Shown here: one piece after another, positions 26,117 through 33,001 of the stretch | How the letters are laid out: every line of letters starts with the position of its first letter | Numbering within the stretch: position 1 is the first letter of the stretch | DNA from: an uncultured Lachnospiraceae bacterium | GTDB taxonomy: Bacteria > Bacillota > Clostridia > Lachnospirales > Lachnospiraceae | Assembly: GCA_910577165.1 (NCBI GenBank) | Contig: CAJTLX010000016.1 | Location: 1-58,431 of the forward strand | Length of the DNA: 58,431 nt | Reading direction: 5' to 3' | Made by a program: the position numbers and the translations under genes | The notes under the pieces: generated by a model | Told to the model about the DNA's origin: nothing | What the model saw: the letters and a program-made list of their open reading frames with translations, nothing else | Database searches by the model: none

Positions 26117-26244
26117 AAAGTATATTATAAGTTCGGAAATTCTATGGACGAACTCGTTTTAGTGAAGATCCCTTTTTTCTCTCCTAAAACTAGAAAAAGT
26201 AAATATATTTTTCCGCAACAACTGAGCAGTTTCTATTTTCTTCC

Positions 26245-26273
26245 TTGCATAATTATTTCAAATGCTTTATAAT
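26245..26273 (+). promoter_or_regulatory. Promoter of the SDR reductase gene
   Basis: -35 TTGCAT (26245-26250) and a perfect -10 TATAAT (26268-26273) with a 17-nt spacer. It is divergent from the glycan operon and leaves a short leader of about 30 nt. Confidence 0.8.
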
Positions 26274-26308
26274 TGAGATGAAAATTATTGAAAAAGAAAG
26301 GGATGGAG

Positions 26309-27040
26309 ATGGAACATAAAACCGTATTGATCACCGGTGCATCCCGTGGAATCGGGCGCGCCATCGCATTGAAATTTGCCAGTGAAGGGTATGATATTGC
26401 CATCACTGCCTCAAAGAGTATCGAGGAGCTAAAAGAAACAGAGAAAGAGATCCGCGCTCTGCATACTGCCTGCCACTCTTTTTTAGCGGACGCTTCCTCC
26501 TACTCTGAGATGAAAGAAGTTTTTTTGACCCTCTCTTCTTCGGGGGCACCGGATATTCTGATCAACAATGCAGGTATCGCCTCCCTTGGACTTTTTGCCG
26601 ATCTGCCCCCGTCCGAATATGAGCGCGTGATCGCCGTCAATCTTCTCTCCGTTATGCACTGCTGCCATCTTGCTATCCCCGCTATGGTACGCCAAAAGAG
26701 AGGACGAATTCTCAATATTTCTTCCGTCTGGGGGATCTGCGGCGCGTCCTGTGAAGCAGCTTACTCCGCCGCAAAAAGCGGGGTCAATGGTTTTACCCGC
26801 GCGATCGCAAAGGAACTTGCGCCCTCTAATATTGCGGTCAATGCACTTGCTTGCGGCGTAATTGATACAAAGATGAATCGAAGTCATCTAAACGAGGAAG
26901 AATTAATTATGCTCGCCGATCAAATTCCGGCGGGATGTATGGCAAGCCCAAAAGAAGTTGCGGATGCCGTATGGCAGCTTGCCAATGCCCCCATCTATTT
27001 AACTGGACAGATCATTGCATTTGACGGGGGATTTTTGTAA
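26309..27040 (+). CDS. Short-chain dehydrogenase/reductase, FabG-like
   Basis: 243 residues from ATG 26309 (MEHKTVLITGASRGIGRAIA). The Rossmann NADP motif GASRGIG is near residue 9, NNAG near residue 87, and the catalytic Ser-Tyr-Lys is seen as ISSVWG, then YSAAKSG (near residues 152-156). The closing GQIIAFDGGF is the usual FabG-type end. ATG 26309 is chosen because AAAGGG lies 6 nt before it; ATG 26303 has no room for a ribosome site. The length fits a 3-oxoacyl-ACP reductase, but no other fatty-acid gene is nearby, so the substrate is open. The next gene is a hydrolase on the same strand. Confidence 0.85.
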   Translation: MEHKTVLITGASRGIGRAIALKFASEGYDIAITASKSIEELKETEKEIRALHTACHSFLADASSYSEMKEVFLTLSSSGAPDILINNAGIASLGLFADLPPSEYERVIAVNLLSVMHCCHLAIPAMVRQKRGRILNISSVWGICGASCEAAYSAAKSGVNGFTRAIAKELAPSNIAVNALACGVIDTKMNRSHLNEEELIMLADQIPAGCMASPKEVADAVWQLANAPIYLTGQIIAFDGGFL

Positions 27041-27081
27041 AATTCCTATATTAAGTAAAATTTCGTAATGAGGATCGGACA

Positions 27082-28053
27082 ATGAAAGAATTTATCTCAG
27101 AAAATCATCTGATTGAATTTTTAGAACATGAGGGAAAACAATTTTTGGACGCGCACCGCAGCACGGGAAAACTTGCAGTCGCACCCGGAAAAGAAATCTA
27201 TTATGAACTATACTGCGAGACTTCCGCGCGCGGCGTTTTAGTTCTCTGCCATGGCTACACGGAAACCTGTACAAAGTACCATGAACTTATCTATTATTTC
27301 TTACGGCACGGCTACCATGTGCTGACCTATGACCAGAGAGGACATGGTCGTTCCTTCCGCGAAGTAAAAAATCCGCATAAAATCCACGCACAGAATTTTG
27401 ATGCGGAGTATGTGGAGGATCTTAATCTTCTTGTACAAAAAATCGCGAAAAAAAACTTTCCGAGCCTCCCGCTCTTTCTCTATGGACACTCCATGGGAGG
27501 CTGTGTCGCAGCGCGCTATATTGAAACTTACCCGAAAGTCTTCTCCCGCTGCATCCTCTCCTCCCCGATGTTCGGCATTCATGTGGCGGGGGTTCCCAGT
27601 TCCTTTGCCTTTCTCCTTGCCCGACTGATGAAGCGGATCGGATGTGGGAAATGCTATACCCTTGGGCAACAGGATTTCCAGCCCGACGAAAAATTCAAGA
27701 AAAGCAACTGCACAAGTGCGGCACGCTTTAACCGCTACAATATACTGCGGGCAAATACGCCGGAATTTATGCTTGGCGGCGGGGATTACAGCTGGCTCTC
27801 CACCGCGCTTTGCGCGGCGGCACGCGCAGTTTCGCGAAAGGAAACCGCAAAGATAAAAACACCGGTTCTCCTCCTTGAGGCGGAATGCGACGCTTATGTT
27901 CCGCGCAGACGCATTGCAAAATTTCGAAAAAATCTGCCCGGAACAGAATACCATGCTTGGCGCGATACAAAACATGAGATCTACAACAGCAAAGATCCCG
28001 TTGTCAGAGCATATTGCCGGACAATATTCCAATTTTTGGAAAAATTCTGCTGA
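27082..28053 (+). CDS. Alpha/beta hydrolase of the lysophospholipase/monoacylglycerol-lipase type
   Basis: 323 residues. The nucleophile elbow is GHSMGG (Ser near residue 137), the oxyanion HG is in VLVLCHGYTE (near 57), and the acid and His of the triad are likely in LLLEAECDAYVPRR (near 275) and the DTKHEIYN segment (His near 302). It resembles the serine aminopeptidase S33/monoglyceride lipase group. It lies 41 bases after the SDR gene, so they are probably co-transcribed. Its stop codon directly abuts that of the convergent CorA gene. Confidence 0.85.
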   Translation: MKEFISENHLIEFLEHEGKQFLDAHRSTGKLAVAPGKEIYYELYCETSARGVLVLCHGYTETCTKYHELIYYFLRHGYHVLTYDQRGHGRSFREVKNPHKIHAQNFDAEYVEDLNLLVQKIAKKNFPSLPLFLYGHSMGGCVAARYIETYPKVFSRCILSSPMFGIHVAGVPSSFAFLLARLMKRIGCGKCYTLGQQDFQPDEKFKKSNCTSAARFNRYNILRANTPEFMLGGGDYSWLSTALCAAARAVSRKETAKIKTPVLLLEAECDAYVPRRRIAKFRKNLPGTEYHAWRDTKHEIYNSKDPVVRAYCRTIFQFLEKFC

Positions 28054-29001
28054 TCACAGCATTTTCTTTTTCCTTAATACAATTAACACCACCAACACAA
28101 TAACCACAGTCATCGCTGCCACAATTGCAAATCCAAAGGGATGTCCCGCAAAGGGGATACTGGTGTTTTTCACATTCATCCCGTAAAACCCGGAAATAAT
28201 GGTTGGGATCGCCATAATAATCGTGATGGTCGCCAGATATTTCATCGCATTATTTAATCGCTTGTCAATAATCGAGGAGAGCAGTTCCCTTGTCCCGTTG
28301 ATAATATCACGGTAGATGGAAGTCATCTCGATCGCCTGCTTGTTCTCTATAATTACATCGTCGAGCAGTTCCTGGTCATCCGGGTACTGTTCCAGACGCT
28401 TGTAGCGCGTGAGGCGGTCAAGAACAACGCCATTTGCGCGCAGTGATGTCGCAAAATATACCAGTGTGGACTCCAGTTCATGCAGTTCGATCAGGTCGAA
28501 ATCCTCCGTATCCCCCTCGACTTTCCCCTCGATCGCTATCCTTTTCTTGTCGATAATCCGCAGATTATTCTGATAGAGTGCAGCAATCCGAAATAAAATC
28601 TGATACACAAAACGCATCTTCTTTTTTGTGCTGAATTCCTTTGAACGCCCGCTCTGAAAAAACTGTAAGATAGGAGTTTCCTTGCCGCAGACCGTGATAA
28701 TATGCTGCTGTGTAAGGATAATTCCAAGAGGGATGGTGGTGTAGACCTCCTTCTCATGCCGTAATTCTAAGGTTGGGATATCGACAAGAATTAAGGTGTA
28801 GTCCTCCTCCATCTCCACCCGCGCACTCTCCTCCTCATCAAGTGCCGCCAAAAGATCCGGCGTATCGATCGATACTCCTAACATTTCGCATATCTGCGCA
28901 CACTCCTGTGAAGTGGGGCGCACCATGTGAACCCAACATCCGGGTTCGGCTCTGGTTTCCTCGTGAATAATATTCTTGTCCGTCATATAGATTTTAAACA
29001 T
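28054..29001 (-). CDS. CorA-family divalent-metal transporter
   Basis: 315 residues from ATG 29001 (MFKIYMTDKNIIHEE...), chosen because a GGAGG site lies about 8 nt upstream. The cytoplasmic funnel makes up most of the length. Two C-terminal membrane helices (about 253-275 and 288-310) flank the signature GMN in SGFYGMNVKNTSIPF. CorA proteins form homopentamers that import Mg2+ or Co2+. The tail is Lys-rich (LRKKKML), as usual. Confidence 0.92.
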   Translation of the reverse strand: MFKIYMTDKNIIHEETRAEPGCWVHMVRPTSQECAQICEMLGVSIDTPDLLAALDEEESARVEMEEDYTLILVDIPTLELRHEKEVYTTIPLGIILTQQHIITVCGKETPILQFFQSGRSKEFSTKKKMRFVYQILFRIAALYQNNLRIIDKKRIAIEGKVEGDTEDFDLIELHELESTLVYFATSLRANGVVLDRLTRYKRLEQYPDDQELLDDVIIENKQAIEMTSIYRDIINGTRELLSSIIDKRLNNAMKYLATITIIMAIPTIISGFYGMNVKNTSIPFAGHPFGFAIVAAMTVVIVLVVLIVLRKKKML

Positions 29002-29039
29002 GGATACGCCTCCTTTTCTTTTATTTTTTCCAAATAATT

Positions 29040-29058
29040 CCAGAATATAGTATTCTGG
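29040..29058. repeat. Inverted repeat in the CorA leader
   Basis: CCAGAATA-TAG-TATTCTGG, perfect 8-bp arms, between the CorA promoter and start codon. A possible operator or mRNA hairpin. Confidence 0.5.
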
Positions 29059-29083
29059 CACTTTAAAAATTTTCTCTCCCCCT

Positions 29084-29112
29084 ATCTTAACGTAATTATA
29101 CAATTTTGTCAA
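29084..29112 (-). promoter_or_regulatory. Promoter of the CorA-type transporter gene
   Basis: Minus strand: -35 TTGACA (29107-29112), 17-nt spacer, -10 TAAGAT (29084-29089). Confidence 0.75.
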
Positions 29113-29196
29113 CCGCTGTATATTCCCTATGCACATCTGTGTCCGTGGGATCGAGTATCGAATAGAAAGTTGTTTTCCATTCGCGCCCCTGCGCAT

Positions 29197-29229
29197 AAAA
29201 AAACCGCAGCAAAATGCTGCGGTTTTTTT
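29197..29229 (-). terminator. Rho-independent terminator of the rpsF-ssb-rpsR operon
   Basis: Minus-strand hairpin with a CCGCAGC/GCTGCGG stem, a 5-nt loop and A/U tracts of seven on each side. It starts within the rpsR stop codon and also separates this operon from the CorA promoter. Confidence 0.92.
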
Positions 29230-29504
29230 TACTCCATCGTGTATGGCATCAACGCCACATGGCGTGCGCGCTTAACAGCAACCGTAAGTGCTCTCTGATG
29301 CTTTGCACAGCTCCCGGTAATTCTTCTCGGAAGAATCTTACCTCTCTCGGAAACAAATCTCTTCAGCTTGTTTACATCCTTGTAATCGATGCCCGCACCC
29401 GTCTTATCTGCGCAGAACACGCAAACTTTCTTTCTTCTGCGGGTCACTCTTCTCTTCATCGAAGAATCGCCCTTATCCGCGCCCTTTTCCTTATTGAATG
29501 GCAT
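29229..29504 (-). CDS. rpsR: 30S ribosomal protein S18
   Basis: 91 residues from ATG 29504 (MPFNKEKGADKGDSSMKRRVTRRRKKVCVFC...), with the core IDYKDVNKLKRFVSERGKILPRRITG. S18 pairs with S6 on the 30S platform. ATG 29504 has AGGGG 8 nt upstream. The N-terminus is longer than in B. subtilis; an internal Met (MKRRVTRRR) could be a second start. Confidence 0.96.
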   Translation of the reverse strand: MPFNKEKGADKGDSSMKRRVTRRRKKVCVFCADKTGAGIDYKDVNKLKRFVSERGKILPRRITGSCAKHQRALTVAVKRARHVALMPYTME

Positions 29505-29591
29505 ATCTATCGCCCCTTTCCTAGATTTTTTGTTTTGCTCGCAGCCAGAACAAAACACCCTGGATTTTCGGTGTCCTGTACCTGCTCACAC

Positions 29592-30038
29592 TTAGTTAAA
29601 CGGAAGTTCCTCGTCAATTCCTTCCGGCACATTCATAAAACCATCATTGGCTGCCGCGCCAGGAGTCGGTCTTGCCGCAGGCTGGGAAAATCCACCATCC
29701 GCGCCGCCCGACGATGCATTCTTGCTCTCGGCGAACTCAAGTTCATCCACCATAATCTGCACGCTGTAAACCTTCTGTCCATCGCGATTTGTATAATTAT
29801 CGTTCTGGATACGCCCCACGACTACCATCTTGGTACCCTGCTTTAAGTAGCGCTCCACAAACTCCGCCTGCTTTCCAAAAGCAGAACAGTTAAAGAAATC
29901 GGCATCCGGCTCTCCCTCGCGCTTAAATCTGCGGTCAACTGCAATGGAGAAACGCGCGATCGCCATTGCATTGGCTCCCTGAGAATATCTGATTTCCGGG
30001 TCCCTTGTCAATCTTCCTACTAAAATAACTTTGTTCAT
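29592..30038 (-). CDS. ssb: Single-stranded DNA-binding protein
   Basis: 148 residues. N-terminal OB fold MNKVILVGRLTRDPEIRYSQG..., then a Gly/Pro/Ala-rich linker (about 108-140). The C-terminal partner-binding tip is DEELPFN. The canonical tip ends with Phe (DDDIPF), so the final Asn is an extra residue. It coats single-stranded DNA during replication and repair. It is encoded between rpsF and rpsR, the standard Firmicute arrangement. Confidence 0.96.
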   Translation of the reverse strand: MNKVILVGRLTRDPEIRYSQGANAMAIARFSIAVDRRFKREGEPDADFFNCSAFGKQAEFVERYLKQGTKMVVVGRIQNDNYTNRDGQKVYSVQIMVDELEFAESKNASSGGADGGFSQPAARPTPGAAANDGFMNVPEGIDEELPFN

Positions 30039-30065
30039 AACAAAATTCCCTCCCCTGAAGATTCT

Positions 30066-30356
30066 TTACTCAGCGTCCCGTCTAATGCACAAAAATCTGA
30101 TGACATTGTCCATGATACGAACTCTCTGCTCGATCTCATTTGGCGTTGTAGCATCAGCATCGAACTGGATGAAATAGTAGTATCCCTCTTTCATCTTCTG
30201 GATTTCATAGGCCAATCTCTTCTTTCCGGCATCCTCAACATTCGTGATATTGCCACCGAATCTGGTAACAAGATCTTTTGCCTGCTCTACAACTGCTGCT
30301 CTGGCCTCATCCTCGATCTTTGCACTTACAACTAAGGCTAACTCATACTGATTCAT
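30066..30356 (-). CDS. rpsF: 30S ribosomal protein S6
   Basis: 96 residues from ATG 30356 (MNQYELALVVSAKIEDEARAA), with the family segment GKKRLAYEIQKMKEGYYYFIQFDA. ATG 30356 has GGAGGTG 10 nt upstream; a 35-codon in-frame extension covers the leader and is not coding. It is the first gene of rpsF-ssb-rpsR. Confidence 0.96.
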   Translation of the reverse strand: MNQYELALVVSAKIEDEARAAVVEQAKDLVTRFGGNITNVEDAGKKRLAYEIQKMKEGYYYFIQFDADATTPNEIEQRVRIMDNVIRFLCIRRDAE

Positions 30357-30383
30357 AGTTGTCTGCACCTCCTTTTGGTCTCT

Positions 30384-30461
30384 GGCCCCCGAAAAACGGG
30401 AGCAAGGAAAATTTAATGTCTCACGAGGGAATAGTCTAACATAGAATTTTCCAAATTGCAA
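30384..30461 (-). promoter_or_regulatory. rpsF promoter and leader hairpin
   Basis: Minus strand: -35 TTGCAA (30456-30461), 17-nt spacer, -10 TAGACT (30433-30438). The leader then forms GCTCCCG-TTTTT-CGGGGGC (30385-30403) before the ribosome site. Its position fits an S6:S18 autoregulatory leader, but I cannot confirm the diagnostic internal loop by eye. Confidence 0.5.
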
Positions 30462-30473
30462 GCTTTTTTTCCT

Positions 30474-31517
30474 TTAAGATTTTTCTGTAATTTTTTTCCA
30501 GCTATCAGATAGTTTTGAGATAACGCCCTTCTTCTCCATGTTTTTCTGCCTCTCTTCCATCCGCTCTAAATGCTCTTTTGCCATATCACTGATACGCTCG
30601 CTGCTCTCCTCACTGTAATGCCCGTATTTCTTTGCGATATAATCGAATGGCTGCCCATAAAAATCATCCCAGAACTGCTCCCATTTTCTTGGGCGGGGAA
30701 AGGGTTTTTTCAGCGAAGTCTGCATACTGTCCTCGATGCGGCATGGATGATAATCCAATTTTTTCTTTACTGCATCAAAAAGTTTCTGCGCATTTTTCGT
30801 ATTTATCAAAACAAGGGAACTTCCGCAATCATCATCAAAATCCGGCACTGCCCGGTTTACCCCCCAAAAATCTCCGATCGTCATATCGCCGGGGTGGGCG
30901 ATATCCTTGTACGGACAGACATAACAACTTCCCCTAAGTGCCTTGTCCGAGCAAAAAATATTTGCAAAAACTTTGCTGTTTATGGTCTTTACCTCGCCGT
31001 CCGGCTCTTCAAACTTTAATGACTCAACATGCACTGCCCAGCCAAAATCCTTTTTGTTGCGGAAATCAACCTCAATACACTTCGCTTTATTCTGCTCTTC
31101 CTGCCACTCAAGATATTTTTTTAAGACAAGAGGACTCGGCACACCGTGACAGAGAATATCCAGACAAAAGAGCCTGTCCCCGTAATCTTTTGAAAGAAAG
31201 GCCTTAAGTCCTGCTACCTGACAGGATGTCCCGGAAAAAAGCACCCGTCTGCCCGCATTTAAGTCCTCCAAAACTCCCTGAAAGGTATCCGCCATATTGC
31301 TCTGCACATATTTTGAACCGCGCATCCTATCGCGCTCTTTTCTTGTCTGCGCCCTGATATGAACCGCCTCCATCGCCCAATTCATCGCACAGCCGTAAAC
31401 AATACCGCCCTTTCTTAACACCTCATCGGTCACGGCGGTAAAAATGCCCCCGGAACGGGATGCCATGCGTACATCAAAGTTTTTATGTTTCACTGCGTAT
31501 ACGATCGGAAAATCCAT
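30474..31517 (-). CDS. FrhB/FdhB-type oxidoreductase subunit (coenzyme F420 hydrogenase beta-like), copy 2
   Basis: 347 residues. Conserved features are ASRSGGIFTAVTDEVL (residues 19-34), SGTSCQVAGLKAFL (about 95-108), CLDILCHGVPSPL (about 117-129), DFRNKKDFGW and the cysteine-rich CYVCPYKDIAHPGDMTIGDFWGV (about 197-219). The family has a flavin-binding FrhB domain and Fe-S cysteines. In bacteria without F420 such proteins are often found among glycan-synthesis genes. It is a close paralogue of the gene 25 bases upstream. Its normal N-terminal ferredoxin domain is absent and is encoded separately at 32629-32868. The substrate is unknown. Confidence 0.8.
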   Translation of the reverse strand: MDFPIVYAVKHKNFDVRMASRSGGIFTAVTDEVLRKGGIVYGCAMNWAMEAVHIRAQTRKERDRMRGSKYVQSNMADTFQGVLEDLNAGRRVLFSGTSCQVAGLKAFLSKDYGDRLFCLDILCHGVPSPLVLKKYLEWQEEQNKAKCIEVDFRNKKDFGWAVHVESLKFEEPDGEVKTINSKVFANIFCSDKALRGSCYVCPYKDIAHPGDMTIGDFWGVNRAVPDFDDDCGSSLVLINTKNAQKLFDAVKKKLDYHPCRIEDSMQTSLKKPFPRPRKWEQFWDDFYGQPFDYIAKKYGHYSEESSERISDMAKEHLERMEERQKNMEKKGVISKLSDSWKKITEKS

Positions 31518-31541
31518 AATGCCTCCATATTCTGCACTTCT

Positions 31542-32567
31542 TTAGGTTCTCTTCACCCGATTCTTTAACCCCTCATATAGTCTGTGTGCAAATCCTTCCT
31601 CCTTGATCACCGGAGTTTTATGCTGCGCCGCAATCCGGGCAAGACGCTGCTCCGCCTCCGGCGTATAATTTCCATATTCTACCGCAATCTCATCAAAAGG
31701 ACGCGCGCGCAGATCTTTCCAAAATTCACTCCGCCCTTCCGGTCGCTTAAACGGGTGCTTTAATGGGATTTGCATACTGTCCTCAATACGGCACGGGGAG
31801 AAATTTAATTTTTTCTTCGCCGCATCAAAAAGTCTTTGCGCATACTCAGAATTGATTAACACCAGGGAAACCCCGCAATCATCGTCAAAATCTGGCACCG
31901 CGTTGTTGACTCTCCAGAAATCCCCGATCGTCATATCGCCCGGATGTATTATACTCTTATACGGACATTTGTAGCAGCATTCTCTGAGAACCTTATGGGA
32001 GTAAAACATATTGGTATAAACTCTGCTGTGTACCGTTTTTATCTGGTCGTCGGACTGTTTTATTTTTAACGTCTCAACATGTGCTGCCCAGCCAAAATCT
32101 TTTTTATTGCGAAAATCTGCCCCAATACATACTCCCCCGTTTTTCTCTTCCTGCCATGCTACATATTTTTTCCAGACCAGTGGACTTGGCACGCCATGGC
32201 AGAGGATATCCAAACAAAAGAGCTGCTCCCCGTAATCTTTTGAAAGAAAGGCTTTAAGCCCCGCGATCTGACAGGATGTCCCCGAAAAAAGCACCTTCCT
32301 GCCATCCTCTAAATCCTCTCTGACCCTCTTAAACATATCGGACATATCACTCTGGACATATTTCGATCCATGCATCAAGTCGCGCCCCTCTTTTGTTTCC
32401 ACCCGGATATGAGCCGCCTTTAGTTCTTCATTCAGTACACAGCCGTAAACAATGCCATTTTTGTTTAAGATCTCGTCCGAGATCGCGGTAAAAATCCCCC
32501 CGGAACGCGATGCCATACGTATATCAAAATTTTTATGCTTTACCGCATATACTACTGGAAAATCCAT
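31542..32567 (-). CDS. FrhB/FdhB-type oxidoreductase subunit (coenzyme F420 hydrogenase beta-like), copy 1
   Basis: 341 residues, close in sequence to the downstream copy over almost its whole length (MDFPVVYAVKHKNFDIRMASRSGG here, MDFPIVYAVKHKNFDVRMASRSGG there); the last 40 residues diverge. It keeps the same cysteines, including CCYKCPYKSIIHPGDMTIGDFW. The gene follows the small ferredoxin by 61 bases in one operon. Tandem duplication is the simplest explanation for the pair. Confidence 0.8.
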   Translation of the reverse strand: MDFPVVYAVKHKNFDIRMASRSGGIFTAISDEILNKNGIVYGCVLNEELKAAHIRVETKEGRDLMHGSKYVQSDMSDMFKRVREDLEDGRKVLFSGTSCQIAGLKAFLSKDYGEQLFCLDILCHGVPSPLVWKKYVAWQEEKNGGVCIGADFRNKKDFGWAAHVETLKIKQSDDQIKTVHSRVYTNMFYSHKVLRECCYKCPYKSIIHPGDMTIGDFWRVNNAVPDFDDDCGVSLVLINSEYAQRLFDAAKKKLNFSPCRIEDSMQIPLKHPFKRPEGRSEFWKDLRARPFDEIAVEYGNYTPEAEQRLARIAAQHKTPVIKEEGFAHRLYEGLKNRVKRT

Positions 32568-32628
32568 ATTTATACTCCTCCCCTCTGCGTGCTTTTGCGC
32601 GTACCAATCTCTTTCCGACTTCCTTCCC

Positions 32629-32868
32629 CTATGATTTCAGGAACCCTTTTTTTCGCTGATCCTCCTTAAATGCGCAGACCCCCAAACATTTATAGCAGCG
32701 AATACATTTTTCCTTGTCGATCACAGGATATACAAATCCCGCCCTGTTCGGCTTCATCGTGATCGCCCCGACCGGGCAGATTGCGTAACAGGCAGAACAG
32801 CCGCAGCAATTGGAGCGTTTTTCGAAAAGCACTGGCACTTCCCTCTGATTTTCGGAGTTTGTTTCCAT
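32629..32868 (-). CDS. Small 2[4Fe-4S] ferredoxin-like protein
   Basis: 79 residues with two clusters: CCGCSACYAICPVGAI (from about residue 21) and CIRCYKCLGVC (about 54-64). This is the sequence normally fused to the N-terminus of FrhB-type proteins, including the linking segment GFVYPVIDKEKC. It is the first gene of the operon, with AAGGAGGG 7 nt before ATG 32868, and probably passes electrons to one or both downstream proteins. Confidence 0.88.
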   Translation of the reverse strand: METNSENQREVPVLFEKRSNCCGCSACYAICPVGAITMKPNRAGFVYPVIDKEKCIRCYKCLGVCAFKEDQRKKGFLKS

Positions 32869-32892
32869 AAAATTACCCTCCTTTTTGTAAAA

Positions 32893-32921
32893 ATTTTAAT
32901 CCCCGCAAATATTTCTGTCAA
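32893..32921 (-). promoter_or_regulatory. Promoter of the ferredoxin/FrhB operon
   Basis: Minus strand: -35 TTGACA (32916-32921), 17-nt spacer, -10 TAAAAT (32893-32898), giving a leader of about 20 nt. Confidence 0.8.
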
Positions 32922-33001
32922 CCTTATTTTTATTTTTCTTCATTTTTCTATACATTCCATATTTTCCCAATTAAAGAAAAATTTATTAATACTTTCGCCA
33001 C

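Noticed and set aside
27301..28032. 243-codon minus-strand frame opposite the alpha/beta hydrolase
   Set aside because: Cysteine- and histidine-rich translation is what an antisense shadow gives; the plus-strand gene has clear catalytic motifs.
29214..29846. 210-codon plus-strand frame across rpsR and ssb
   Set aside because: Antisense to two certain genes; no domain pattern.
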